Below, one piece after another: positions 33,178-42,116 of a stretch of 64,000 nucleotides of DNA. Every line of letters begins with the position of its first letter. Within the stretch, counting starts at the first letter, position 1. The stretch is taken from contig CAJUJK010000001.1 of the NCBI GenBank assembly GCA_910586705.1, positions 2,244-66,243 on the forward strand, written 5' to 3'. Source of the DNA: an uncultured Lachnospiraceae bacterium. Its GTDB lineage: Bacteria; Bacillota; Clostridia; Lachnospirales; Lachnospiraceae. Made by a program: the position numbers and the translations under genes. Under the pieces are notes generated by a model. It had not been told where the DNA came from, made no database searches, and worked only from the letters and a program-made list of their open reading frames with translations.

Positions 33178-34239
33178 ATGGATGCTTTGAAATTGGACAC
33201 AGTGCTTCTCTCCGGGGACAGAAGCTGTCTGGAAATACTGGACCAGACGCTTTTGCCGGGCACGGTGAAAGTGCTGCGGGTAGAGAAAATAGAAGATATC
33301 TTTGAGGCGATCCGCTTTTTGCGTGTCCGGGGCGCGCCGGCGATCGGTGTCTGCGCCGCTTACGGGATTGCGCTCACCGCGTCCCGCATTGAGACGCAGG
33401 ATTACGGGACGTTTCTTTCGGCGTTCAGGGAGCAGAAAAACTATCTGGCATCCGCGCGTCCCACGGCGGTGAATCTGTTCTGGGCGCTGGACCGGATGGA
33501 ACGCACATTGCTTTTGCACGCGGACCAGCCGGTGGCGGAGATCAAGGAAAGGCTTTTTGCGGAGGCGCAGGCGATCCGGGATGAGGACGTGGCGATCAGC
33601 CGCAGCATCGGGGAGATCGGCTTCGGACTGTTCAAGCCGGGTGACGGGATTCTCACCCACTGTAATGCGGGGACGCTGGCAACGGCGAAATACGGCACGG
33701 CGACGGCGCCCATGTATATGGCGCTGGAGCATGGAATGACGGATTTCCGGGTATACTGTGACGAGACGAGGCCGCTTTTGCAGGGAGCCAGACTGACAGC
33801 TTTCGAGCTGCACGGCGCGGGTATCGACACGACGCTGATCTGTGACAATATGGCGTCCACCGTGATGAAGAGCGGCCTTGTGAATCTGGTTTTTGTGGGC
33901 TGTGACCGGGTGGCGGCAAACGGCGATACCGCCAACAAAATCGGCACCTCGGGGGTGGCTGTGCTGGCGAAGCATTACGGGATTCCCTTTTATGTGTGCG
34001 CACCCAGCTCCACCATAGATATGTCGCTTGCGACGGGGGAACAGATTCCCATCGAGGAGCGGGAGGCGTCGGAGGTCACAGAGATGTGGTATAAGGAGCG
34101 GATGGCGCCCGAGGGCGTCAAGGTGTATAATCCCGCTTTTGACGTGACGGACCATTCGCTGATTACAGGAATCATTACGGAAAAGGGGCTTTGCAGGGCG
34201 CCGTATGAGAAGGCGTTCCGGGAACTTGGTATAGAGTGA
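33178..34239 (+). CDS. mtnA: S-methyl-5-thioribose-1-phosphate isomerase family
   Basis: 353 residues from ATG 33178, the only start downstream of the consensus promoter with a ribosome site (AGAGGG). It interconverts an aldose-1-phosphate and a ketose-1-phosphate in methionine salvage or 5-deoxyribose disposal. Motifs: VRGAPAIGVCAAYG, THCNAGTLATAKYGTA with the catalytic Cys, and VGCDRVAANGDTANKIGT with the catalytic Asp; most members have GADR here. No other salvage gene is near. Its position as first gene of the pse unit is odd, and a sugar-isomerase role in glycan supply is possible but unproven. Confidence 0.9.
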   Translation: MDALKLDTVLLSGDRSCLEILDQTLLPGTVKVLRVEKIEDIFEAIRFLRVRGAPAIGVCAAYGIALTASRIETQDYGTFLSAFREQKNYLASARPTAVNLFWALDRMERTLLLHADQPVAEIKERLFAEAQAIRDEDVAISRSIGEIGFGLFKPGDGILTHCNAGTLATAKYGTATAPMYMALEHGMTDFRVYCDETRPLLQGARLTAFELHGAGIDTTLICDNMASTVMKSGLVNLVFVGCDRVAANGDTANKIGTSGVAVLAKHYGIPFYVCAPSSTIDMSLATGEQIPIEEREASEVTEMWYKERMAPEGVKVYNPAFDVTDHSLITGIITEKGLCRAPYEKAFRELGIE

Positions 34240-34249
34240 AAGGAGATTT

Positions 34250-35245
34250 ATGTTAAAAGATAAGACCATACTGATAACCGGGGGAACGGGTTCTTTCGGG
34301 AAATGCTTTACGAGATACGTCCTGACCAACTATGAGCCGAAGAAAATTATCATCTACTCAAGGGATGAGTTTAAACAGTGGATGATGGCGAACGAGTTTA
34401 AGGAGTATGAGGAGAAACTTCGGTTTTTCATCGGCGACGTGCGCGACGTGGAACGTCTCAAGCGCGCCTGCGAGGGCGTGGATTATATCATTCACGCGGC
34501 TGCTTTGAAGCAGGTGCCCGCCTGTGAATATAACCCGAACGAGGCAATTAAGACGAACATTCACGGCGCCATGAACGTGATCGACGCCGCGCTGGATACG
34601 GGGGTGCGCAAGGTGGTGGCGCTGTCCACGGACAAGGCGGTGAACCCGGTAAATCTTTACGGCGGGACGAAGCTTGTCTCGGATAAGCTCTTTGTGGCGG
34701 CGAATGCCTACGTGGGGATGAAGGATATTAACTTCTCCATCGTGAGATACGGAAATGTGGCGGGCAGCAGAGGCTCTGTCATTCCCTTCTTCCACAAACT
34801 GATTCAGGAGGGGGCGACGGAACTTCCCATCACGGATCTGCGCATGACCCGGTTCTGGATCAGTCTGACGCAGGGCGTGGAGCTGGTGATCAAGGCGCTG
34901 GCGGAGGCAAACGGCGGAGAAACCTTTATCAGCAAGATACCTTCTTTTAAGATCACGGATCTGGCGGAGGCAATGCTTCCCGGATGCAGACTTAAGGAGA
35001 CCGGCATCAGACCGGGGGAGAAGCTGCATGAGATCATGGTGACGACGGAGGATTCAGCGACCACCTACGAGTATGACAAGCATTTTATTGTCTATCCGCA
35101 GATGACATGGAACAACAGGCAGCAGCCGGATCTGTCGGGAAAGAAAGTGATGGAAGGATTCCATTACAGCTCCGACAACAATACCGAGTGGATCGGCGTG
35201 GAAGAAATCCGCGCGCTGTTACAAGATGTAGAACTGGAAAAATAA
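34250..35245 (+). CDS. pseB: UDP-GlcNAc 4,6-dehydratase (inverting)
   Basis: 331 residues, the standard PseB/FlaA1 size. It carries out the first step of pseudaminic acid synthesis: UDP-GlcNAc to the 4-keto-6-deoxy L-arabino sugar. ILITGGTGSFGKCFTRYVL is the cofactor loop, YSRDEFKQWMM and ALKQVPACEYNP are PseB-specific, and LSTDKAVNPVNLYGGTKLVSDKL is the catalytic block. AAGGAG precedes the ATG, 10 bases after mtnA. PseC is the next gene. Confidence 0.96.
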   Translation: MLKDKTILITGGTGSFGKCFTRYVLTNYEPKKIIIYSRDEFKQWMMANEFKEYEEKLRFFIGDVRDVERLKRACEGVDYIIHAAALKQVPACEYNPNEAIKTNIHGAMNVIDAALDTGVRKVVALSTDKAVNPVNLYGGTKLVSDKLFVAANAYVGMKDINFSIVRYGNVAGSRGSVIPFFHKLIQEGATELPITDLRMTRFWISLTQGVELVIKALAEANGGETFISKIPSFKITDLAEAMLPGCRLKETGIRPGEKLHEIMVTTEDSATTYEYDKHFIVYPQMTWNNRQQPDLSGKKVMEGFHYSSDNNTEWIGVEEIRALLQDVELEK

Positions 35246-35259
35246 TAAGATAAAATAGG

Positions 35260-35290
35260 AGGACATGTGTGGAAATACGTGTCCTTTCTT
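35260..35290 (+). terminator. Weak terminator or attenuator between pseB and pseC
   Basis: AGGACATGT (35260-35268) pairs with ACGTGTCCT (35277-35285) with one T-G wobble, 8-base loop, then TTCTT. The short T tract suggests partial termination inside the pse unit. Confidence 0.5.
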
Positions 35291-35341
35291 AGCATATGAA
35301 GGGCACAAATTCGCAGGATGAGAAAGGAGCATGGTTTTAAT

Positions 35342-36535
35342 ATGGAAAAACCGGCGATTGAGGGCGGCACGCCCGTCAGGGAGACGCCCATTTATTATGG
35401 ACACCAGTATATAGACGACGCGGACATCAAGGCTGTGGTGGACGTAATGAAGAGCGACTATCTGACGTGCGGACCGAAGATCGGAGAACTGGAAAAAAAG
35501 CTCTGCGCGCTGACGGGGGCGAAGTATGCGGTGGCCTGTGCCAACGGCACGGCGGCATTGCACATGGCGGCGCTGGCGGCTGGTGTAAAGGAGGGGGACG
35601 AGGTCATCACCACGCCCATTACCTTCGCGGCTTCTGCGAACTGCGCGCTCTATTGCGGGGCGAGACCTGTCTTTGCGGACATTGATTCCGGGACATACAA
35701 TATTGACCCGGAGAAGGTGGAGGAAGCCATCACGCCTGCAACAAAAGCGGTGGTTGCGGTTGACTATACGGGTCAGTCCGTAGCGCTCGATCCGCTCAGG
35801 GAAATCTGTAAAGAGCACGGGCTGGTTCTGATTGAGGACGGCGCTCATGTGATCGGCACGAAATACAAGGGACAGCCAAGCGGCTCCCTCTCCGATATGA
35901 CCACATTCAGCTTCCATCCCGTCAAGACGGTGACAGGCGGCGAGGGCGGTGCGGTACTGACCAATGACGAAACGTTTTACAAAAAATTGCTTTTGTATCG
36001 CGCCCATGGTATCACGAGGGATGAAAGTCTGATGGAACATGAGCCGGACGGTCCGTGGTATTACGAGCAGATTGCCCTCGGCTATAATTACCGCATGACG
36101 GACATGCAGGCGGCGCTGATTATCAGTCAGCTTGACAAACTGCCCATGTTCAGCCGCCGCAGAAAAGAGATTGTGAAGCGGTACGACGAGGCGTTTTCCG
36201 AAATGCCTGAACTTTTCGTCCAGCGCGAGATCCCGGAGTCTGACACGACGAGACATCTATATATCCTGCGCATCGTGCCAGAGAGATTAAGGATTGACAG
36301 AAAACAGTTTTTTGAGGCGCTGGCGGCGGAAAATGTGTGCTGTAACGTGCATTACATACCGACTTACTATTTCCCGTACTATGAGAAACTGGGCTATAGA
36401 CGGGGACTGTGTCCGAACGCGGAAAAGCTTTATGAGGAAATCATTTCCCTGCCGCTCTACTATGCGATGAGCGACAAGGATGTGGAGAGCGTGATCGGGG
36501 CGGTGAGGAAGATTGTGGCTTTTTACCGTGTGTAG
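35342..36535 (+). CDS. pseC: UDP-4-keto-sugar aminotransferase
   Basis: 397 residues of the DegT/DnrJ/EryC1 fold-type I PLP family. It aminates the PseB product at C4. TPIYYGHQYIDDADIKAVVDVMKSDYLTCGPKIGELE is typical of PseC. VLIEDGAHVIGTKYKG binds PLP, and TTFSFHPVKTVTGGEGG carries the Schiff-base Lys. YNYRMTDMQAALIISQLDKL closes the family signature. I prefer ATG 35342 (AAAGGAG 13 bases upstream); 35318 is the alternative. Confidence 0.95.
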   Translation: MEKPAIEGGTPVRETPIYYGHQYIDDADIKAVVDVMKSDYLTCGPKIGELEKKLCALTGAKYAVACANGTAALHMAALAAGVKEGDEVITTPITFAASANCALYCGARPVFADIDSGTYNIDPEKVEEAITPATKAVVAVDYTGQSVALDPLREICKEHGLVLIEDGAHVIGTKYKGQPSGSLSDMTTFSFHPVKTVTGGEGGAVLTNDETFYKKLLLYRAHGITRDESLMEHEPDGPWYYEQIALGYNYRMTDMQAALIISQLDKLPMFSRRRKEIVKRYDEAFSEMPELFVQREIPESDTTRHLYILRIVPERLRIDRKQFFEALAAENVCCNVHYIPTYYFPYYEKLGYRRGLCPNAEKLYEEIISLPLYYAMSDKDVESVIGAVRKIVAFYRV

Positions 36536-36580
36536 GCGGCACGAATATCTAAACGGAAGAATAAAGGAACAGAGACGGAA

Positions 36581-38833
36581 ATGACCGAAGAAATATCACT
36601 GAAAGTAAAAATTATTTATACGGCGCTGGCGGCATTGTTTATAGCGCTTGTATGGGCGGGGGATGAGGGAAAACAGCCCATTGTTTACAGCGGTATTGAT
36701 CTGCAGCATTCCGTGGGGCTGATTGATGTAGACAACGCGCTCGTATTTCAGGAGTCCGTGACAAAAAGCAGCGCAGTGGCAAACACGCCCGCCTATGTTA
36801 TGAACAAGGGAAGCTACAGGGTCACGCTGCATTACAGCACGAATAAAAGTGGAAACGTACTGGAACTGTGGGAGCAGGGCGACAAGATTGCGGCATGGCA
36901 GATCAATTCGTGGGAGAATGAACTTACGGCGGATTTTACCATCTCCAAGGACGCGAAAGCGTTGGAAATTCGCATCAATTATGGGGGAGAGGGCTCCCTC
37001 AGACTCAGAGACCTTTCGCTTGCGCCGTATACCCTTTTTTATACGGATACGTATTTTCTGATCGCGGTGTTCCTGCTTCTGCATCTGGCGGCATGGCTTT
37101 ATGTGAGGAGCGGGAAGAGACTGTCGCAGGAGAAACTTGTGGATTACGCTGTTATTGCAGGGGTGGCGCTTCTTGCCACCACGCCGATGATGCAGACGTA
37201 TCTCTACAATGCGGATGACCTCTGTTACCATCTGGCGAGGCTGGAAGGGCTGAAGGACGGTATACTGGACGGACAGGTGATTCCTGTCAATATTCTGCCG
37301 GAGGGATTGCAGAATAACGGCTATATGAACGCCATGTACCCCTATCTGTTTTTGTACATAGGCGCCTTTTTGCGTATATGCAGGGTATCGCTGGCTTTTT
37401 CCTACAAGACGCTCGTTTTTCTGTCCAATCTGGGTTCGGCGGTCTGTGCCTATGTGGCGGTAAAGTCTGTGGTGAAATCCAGACGCAGCGTCATTCTATC
37501 GGTGGTTCTCTACACGCTGATGCCGTACCGCTTTACCAATATTCTCTCCAGAGGGGATCTGGGAGAGACGCTGGCGCTGGTTTTCTGGCCGCTGGTGATC
37601 GCGGGGCTTTATCATATTACTATGGGCGACCGGAAAAAATGGCATTATCTTGTGATCGGGTTTACCGGCGCGCTGCAGAGCCATATCCTGAGCGTGGTTT
37701 ATGTGGCGGCAGTCTGTGTCATTACCGTGCTTTTATACTGTGTGCGCATCGCGCGGGAGCGGCGTTATGTGGAGCTTTTCAAGGCGGCAGGTCTCACCGT
37801 GCTGTTAAACGCATGGTTTGTGGTTCCTTTTCTGTATTACTATTTTAACGAAGAGCTGAATAAAGAGGTTCTGCGGTGGAGCGGTTACTTTGAGCAGTCG
37901 ATCAACCTCTCCAATATGACCCAGTCATTAAGTCTTTACAACAAGCAGTATTTTTCACTGGGGCTTGCGCTTCTGGGCTGTCTGGGAATCGGAATCATAT
38001 ACCTGCTATGTGAAAAGCGCGGAAGGGTGGACGGAGCAGACGGATTCACGCTCTATATGCTGACCCTTGGCGGCATGTTTGTATTCCTGTCAACGGGGTA
38101 TTTTCCGAGCAGGGCGCTTATGGCAAATGATCTGTTTGAAAATATAGCCACGATGCTGCAATTCCCATGGCGGTTTCTGGGGCCGGCGTCCGCGTGTTTT
38201 TTGTTTGTGGGAGCGGCGGGTCTGGCATGGTCAAAGATCCTGAAGCCCTATCGGAATCTGATTTTTGCCATGCTGGTGGGTCTTAATCTGCTGGTTGTCG
38301 TATCGGTGCCTGCGGACAACAACCATGTGCCTTATAAGAACGCGCAGTCCGTGGCGTCCAAGGGGCATGAGACAAAGCTTGGCGCCAGTGTGGGATTGTT
38401 CTATCCCCACGAGTGGAGACTGATGGATGCGTCTGACGACAGACTGACCAGAAGCGTGGTTATGTCCGATATCGGTTCCGTGTCCGTGCATGATTTCAAG
38501 AAAAAGGGGACGAAGGCGGCGGTATCCTATACGGCGTTTTCCGACAATGCCTTTCTTGAACTGCCCCTGCAGAATTATCTGGGTTATCGGGCGGGGGATG
38601 AACAGGGACAGCCTGTGCGGATCGAGCAGGGAGAGGGCGGCAGGATGCGGTTTTTTGTGAATGGGGACGGCGCAGAGCACAGGATCTATGTGCGCTATGG
38701 ACCTGTGCCGGGATTTGTCATTGCAAATGCGGTGTCTGCGCTGACGATACTTTATTGTTTATACCGGGGCTGGCTTTATAAACGGTTTCCGATTCGCAGG
38801 GGAGAGGAGCTGACAGAGACGGATGCAACTTAG
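36581..38833 (+). CDS. Large polytopic membrane protein (PTPS-related/YfhO-like, GT-C type)
   Basis: 750 residues. One N-terminal helix and a beta-rich extracytoplasmic region (about 25-140), then roughly 12 helices, and a second soluble beta-rich domain (about 600-720) before a last helix. YNADDLCYHLARLEGLKDGILDGQVIPVNILPEGLQNNGYMNAMYPYLFLYIG matches the 6-pyruvoyl-tetrahydropterin-synthase-related membrane family, whose name is historical. The DD in the first loop is as in GT-C enzymes. Probably acts on lipid-linked sugars outside the membrane. Confidence 0.75.
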   Translation: MTEEISLKVKIIYTALAALFIALVWAGDEGKQPIVYSGIDLQHSVGLIDVDNALVFQESVTKSSAVANTPAYVMNKGSYRVTLHYSTNKSGNVLELWEQGDKIAAWQINSWENELTADFTISKDAKALEIRINYGGEGSLRLRDLSLAPYTLFYTDTYFLIAVFLLLHLAAWLYVRSGKRLSQEKLVDYAVIAGVALLATTPMMQTYLYNADDLCYHLARLEGLKDGILDGQVIPVNILPEGLQNNGYMNAMYPYLFLYIGAFLRICRVSLAFSYKTLVFLSNLGSAVCAYVAVKSVVKSRRSVILSVVLYTLMPYRFTNILSRGDLGETLALVFWPLVIAGLYHITMGDRKKWHYLVIGFTGALQSHILSVVYVAAVCVITVLLYCVRIARERRYVELFKAAGLTVLLNAWFVVPFLYYYFNEELNKEVLRWSGYFEQSINLSNMTQSLSLYNKQYFSLGLALLGCLGIGIIYLLCEKRGRVDGADGFTLYMLTLGGMFVFLSTGYFPSRALMANDLFENIATMLQFPWRFLGPASACFLFVGAAGLAWSKILKPYRNLIFAMLVGLNLLVVVSVPADNNHVPYKNAQSVASKGHETKLGASVGLFYPHEWRLMDASDDRLTRSVVMSDIGSVSVHDFKKKGTKAAVSYTAFSDNAFLELPLQNYLGYRAGDEQGQPVRIEQGEGGRMRFFVNGDGAEHRIYVRYGPVPGFVIANAVSALTILYCLYRGWLYKRFPIRRGEELTETDAT

Positions 38834-39857
38834 TATCATTGTGCCGGTCTATAATATGGCGGCGGAGAAAAAACTGGAATATTGTCTGGATTCGCTCGTG
38901 GCGCAGACGGTGGCGGACTATGAGATCATTGCGGTGGACGACTGTTCCACGGACGAGTCATGGGAGATACTGAAAAGTTATGAGGCGCGTTTCCCGGACA
39001 AATTCCGTGCGCTGCATCTGGAGGAAAACAGACATCAGGGCGGTGCAAAAAATGCAGGTTTAAGAATAGCGCAGGGCGAATGGATCGGGTTTATCGACAG
39101 TGACGACTGGATTACGCCGGACATGTATGAGCGTCTGATCGGACGGGCGATAAGCACGGGAGCCGATCTTGTGGGCTGTGATTACTGCCTGACTTCTGAG
39201 CACTCCATGAAGGTGGGGCAGGTGGTGCACAATAATAAGAGCAGCCAGACGGGCGTTCTGGATGACGGAAAGAGACGGAGTCTGATTCTGGACGGCGGCA
39301 GTCTGGTGGTGAAAATATTTCGCCGCGCCATGATTGTGGAGCACGAACTCTGGTTCCCGGAACATATTTTTTATGAGGACAATGCGCTGGGAAATTCCTA
39401 TCTGGTGCTGGCGAATCATTTTGAGTATATCGAGGAGCCGCTGTATTACTATTATCAGCATGAATCCTCCACCGTGCACACCATTTCGGAGAAACGCTGT
39501 GAGGACCGCTGTGAGGCGGGCAGGCTCATGCTGGAGGAGGCAAAGCGGCATGATTTTCTCGATAGATACGGGGTGGAACTGGAGTACAGCTTTACCCTTC
39601 TCTTTTATGTGAATACCCTGTTTACCTATATGGCGGGGGTGAAACGGACAAAATACCAGTTTGTGAAGAAGCTGGGGGAGGAAATGCGGTGCCGCTTCCC
39701 GCATTTTCAGGAGAACCCATATTACCTGGAGCGGACCCATGCGGAGGAGAATAAACTGATCCGTATGCATATGAAATCCACCTTGTGGTTTATGGCATAT
39801 TATAAACTGCTGTGGGCGTATCGGAATTTCAGAAAAAGACATGGGAGCAGACGGTGA
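38823..39857 (+). CDS. GT2 family glycosyltransferase
   Basis: 344 residues, overlapping the preceding gene by 11 bases. LSIIVPVYNMAAEKKLEYCLDSLVAQTVADYEIIAVDDCSTDESWEIL opens the fold; HQGGAKNAGLRIAQGEWIGFIDSDDWITPDMYERL gives the DSDD metal site. FYEDNALGNSYLVLANHFEYIEEPLYYYYQHESSTVHT is the acceptor-side block. The tail is helical and basic, suitable for membrane association. Confidence 0.92.
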   Translation: MQLSIIVPVYNMAAEKKLEYCLDSLVAQTVADYEIIAVDDCSTDESWEILKSYEARFPDKFRALHLEENRHQGGAKNAGLRIAQGEWIGFIDSDDWITPDMYERLIGRAISTGADLVGCDYCLTSEHSMKVGQVVHNNKSSQTGVLDDGKRRSLILDGGSLVVKIFRRAMIVEHELWFPEHIFYEDNALGNSYLVLANHFEYIEEPLYYYYQHESSTVHTISEKRCEDRCEAGRLMLEEAKRHDFLDRYGVELEYSFTLLFYVNTLFTYMAGVKRTKYQFVKKLGEEMRCRFPHFQENPYYLERTHAEENKLIRMHMKSTLWFMAYYKLLWAYRNFRKRHGSRR

Positions 39858-39888
39858 GTGGAGAACGGTATCGAGCGGAGGGTTGCAT

Positions 39889-42051
39889 ATGGAAATCGGA
39901 AGTATCTTTGAAATAGATCCCGCTACAGTAAAAAGGGGCAGTCAGACGGCGGCGCTCCATCTTCCACAGGTGGATAAGTACGGGAAAAACCAGTGCTGCT
40001 TTACCGCTTCCGGCAGGGAGGCGATCGAACTGGCGCTGATCAGTATGGAACGGGAGCGCCCGGATACCCGGAAATGCTGCCTGCTGCCGGCATATATGTG
40101 CGACAGCGTGTTTCTGCCGTTTCTGCACCGGGGATGGGAACTGGTTTTCTATTCTGTGGACAGGGAACTTGAGTCAGCCGGGGAAGAGATCTTCAGACTG
40201 GCGCTTGCGCATGATCCCGGGCTTATTTTCATTCATCCGTATTACGGAACGGATACCTGTGCCGGTCTGCGCAGACAGATGTCCGCCCTCAGAAGGAGCG
40301 GTGTTCTGGTGATGGAGGACGTGACCCAGTCCTATTATCTGGAAGAGGCGGGGAAGGATGTGGATTTCGTTGTGGGCAGCCTGCGGAAGTGGTACGCGGT
40401 TCCCGACGGCGGATTTGTGGCATCCGATTTTCCGTTGGCGGAGGACGTACTGGAAACGGGAGAAGAGTATGCCAGAGAACGGCTGGTTCCCCTCGTTCAG
40501 AAATGGGAGTACCTGCGGGAAAAAGAGAGAAGGACAGGGGGAGCGCTGACGGCGGGGTGGCTCCCGAGAAAGTCGGAGTATCTGAAAAGGAACCGCTCTC
40601 TGGAGAATGCCCTTGACTGTTATCAGGGCGTGCGCCGTATTTCACGTATATCCGAGGAGATTCTTTCCAAGGTGGACGAGGAGGACGCACGCCGGCAAAG
40701 AGCGGAAAACTGTCACGCGTTGTATCAGCGTATACGCGGCATGAAGAGACTCTGGGCTGTGCTTCCGGAAAAGGAGGCGCAGGCGCCTCTCTATCTTCCT
40801 GTTTACGCGAGGGAACGTGACAGCTTGCAGAGATTTTTAGCCGGACACGGCATTTATGCCCCGATCCTCTGGCTGGTGGGGGAAGAGAACAGGGACTTTC
40901 TGGAGGGAGACGCGACTTATATATTTGAGCATATGCTGGCGCTGCCCATCGACCAGCGTTACCATGCCGGGGATATGGAACAGATCGCGGAGGTGCTTGC
41001 CCTGTATGAGAAGCAGCCCGTGATCGGTATTCGTGCCGACGCCAATGAGACGGTGGCGACAGGGCACATCATGCGCTGTATTACCATAGCGGAGCAGATT
41101 AAAAAAATGGGCGGACAGGTACTGTTTATCACGGCTGACGGGCAGGCGGAGGATCTGCTGGCACGGGCGGGGATGGAGCACGTCTGCCTGCAGACCCGGT
41201 GGGATCACATGGAGGAGGAGATGCCGGTTTTGCGGGAGATTTTGAAACTTGCCGGAATAAAGACGCTTCTGGTGGACTCTTATCAGGCGACCCCCGCCTA
41301 TTTTGAGGAACTTCGCCCGTTTGTAAAACTGGTATGTATGGACGACTGTTTTGCGCATGTATTCCCGGTGGATGCGCTGATCAATTACAATGCCTATCAT
41401 ATCCGTTTTCCTTACAGAGAAACTTACGGCGGCAGGACCAGACTGCTTCTGGGAACGGATTATGTGCCCCTGCGGGAAGAATTTTCCGTGACCCAGATCG
41501 GAAATGCGCCAAGCGGGAAGAAGGAATTTTCCGTACTTTTGTCAAGCGGCGGAGGAGATGCCCAGAATGCCATTCTCGGCGTCCTGCAGCGCGCCATGCA
41601 GACAGAAGAGCTGAAATCCTTTGTGTTCCATGTGGTGGTGGGTGTGTACCATCCGCAGGGCGATGCCATTGAAGCGTTTGCCGGGAACTATGAAAATGTG
41701 AAGGTTTACCGCCCCTGTTCTGATATGGCAGGTCTGATGGCGGACTGTGACATAGCGGTTTCCGCGGCGGGCACCATGCTGTTTGAGCTCTGTGCCATGC
41801 GTGTTCCCACGGTATTTTTCCAGTCGGCGGACAACCAGCGTTATGACAGGGAATTTTTTGGAGCCGGGGAGCGGATGCTCTTTGCCGGGGATATCACGCA
41901 GGACAGGGACGCCTGCATTGACAGGATCTGCGAGGGTCTGAAGCGGCTGGCGGCGGACGGCACGCTCCGGGAGCGTATGAGGGAAAACTTAAGCCGTGTG
42001 ACGGACGGCAGGGGCGCGGAGCGGATCGCGGGGGAGATTATGGGATTGTGA
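39889..42051 (+). CDS. pseG: Fusion: PLP aminotransferase-like domain plus PseG hydrolase
   Basis: 720 residues from ATG 39889 (GGAGGG upstream). Residues 1 to about 375 are a DegT-like fold-type I PLP domain: CCFTASGREAIELALISM, LLPAYMCDSVFLPFLHRGWELVFY, VLVMEDVTQS and GSLRKWYAVPDGG with candidate Schiff-base Lys167. Residues about 378-720 are PseG, which removes UDP from the 2,4-diacetamido sugar. Its opening IGIRADANETVATGHIMRC carries the catalytic His393; LLSSGGGDAQN and AGTMLFELCAMRVPTVFFQSADNQ bind the nucleotide. PseG normally stands alone, near 280-340 residues. Confidence 0.88.
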   Translation: MEIGSIFEIDPATVKRGSQTAALHLPQVDKYGKNQCCFTASGREAIELALISMERERPDTRKCCLLPAYMCDSVFLPFLHRGWELVFYSVDRELESAGEEIFRLALAHDPGLIFIHPYYGTDTCAGLRRQMSALRRSGVLVMEDVTQSYYLEEAGKDVDFVVGSLRKWYAVPDGGFVASDFPLAEDVLETGEEYARERLVPLVQKWEYLREKERRTGGALTAGWLPRKSEYLKRNRSLENALDCYQGVRRISRISEEILSKVDEEDARRQRAENCHALYQRIRGMKRLWAVLPEKEAQAPLYLPVYARERDSLQRFLAGHGIYAPILWLVGEENRDFLEGDATYIFEHMLALPIDQRYHAGDMEQIAEVLALYEKQPVIGIRADANETVATGHIMRCITIAEQIKKMGGQVLFITADGQAEDLLARAGMEHVCLQTRWDHMEEEMPVLREILKLAGIKTLLVDSYQATPAYFEELRPFVKLVCMDDCFAHVFPVDALINYNAYHIRFPYRETYGGRTRLLLGTDYVPLREEFSVTQIGNAPSGKKEFSVLLSSGGGDAQNAILGVLQRAMQTEELKSFVFHVVVGVYHPQGDAIEAFAGNYENVKVYRPCSDMAGLMADCDIAVSAAGTMLFELCAMRVPTVFFQSADNQRYDREFFGAGERMLFAGDITQDRDACIDRICEGLKRLAADGTLRERMRENLSRVTDGRGAERIAGEIMGL

Positions 42052-42074
42052 AGCGAAAGCAGCGATGCTAAAAT
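42046..42074 (+). promoter_or_regulatory. Promoter of the AAA/PD-(D/E)XK gene
   Basis: TTGTGA (42046-42051), 17 bases, TAAAAT (42069-42074), with TGC as an extended -10. It overlaps the stop codon of the pseG fusion gene. Confidence 0.65.
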
Positions 42075-42116
42075 AAATGTATCACTGGCTGGCAGGTTCG
42101 CAATGGAGGCAACGGT

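Noticed and set aside
33058..34329. Minus-strand open frame of about 420 codons
   Set aside because: Antisense to mtnA, which has intact motifs, a promoter and a ribosome site.
39841..39888. Upstream ATG adding 16 residues to the aminotransferase-PseG fusion
   Set aside because: It overlaps the previous gene without a ribosome site, whereas GGAGGG sits 7 bases before ATG 39889.
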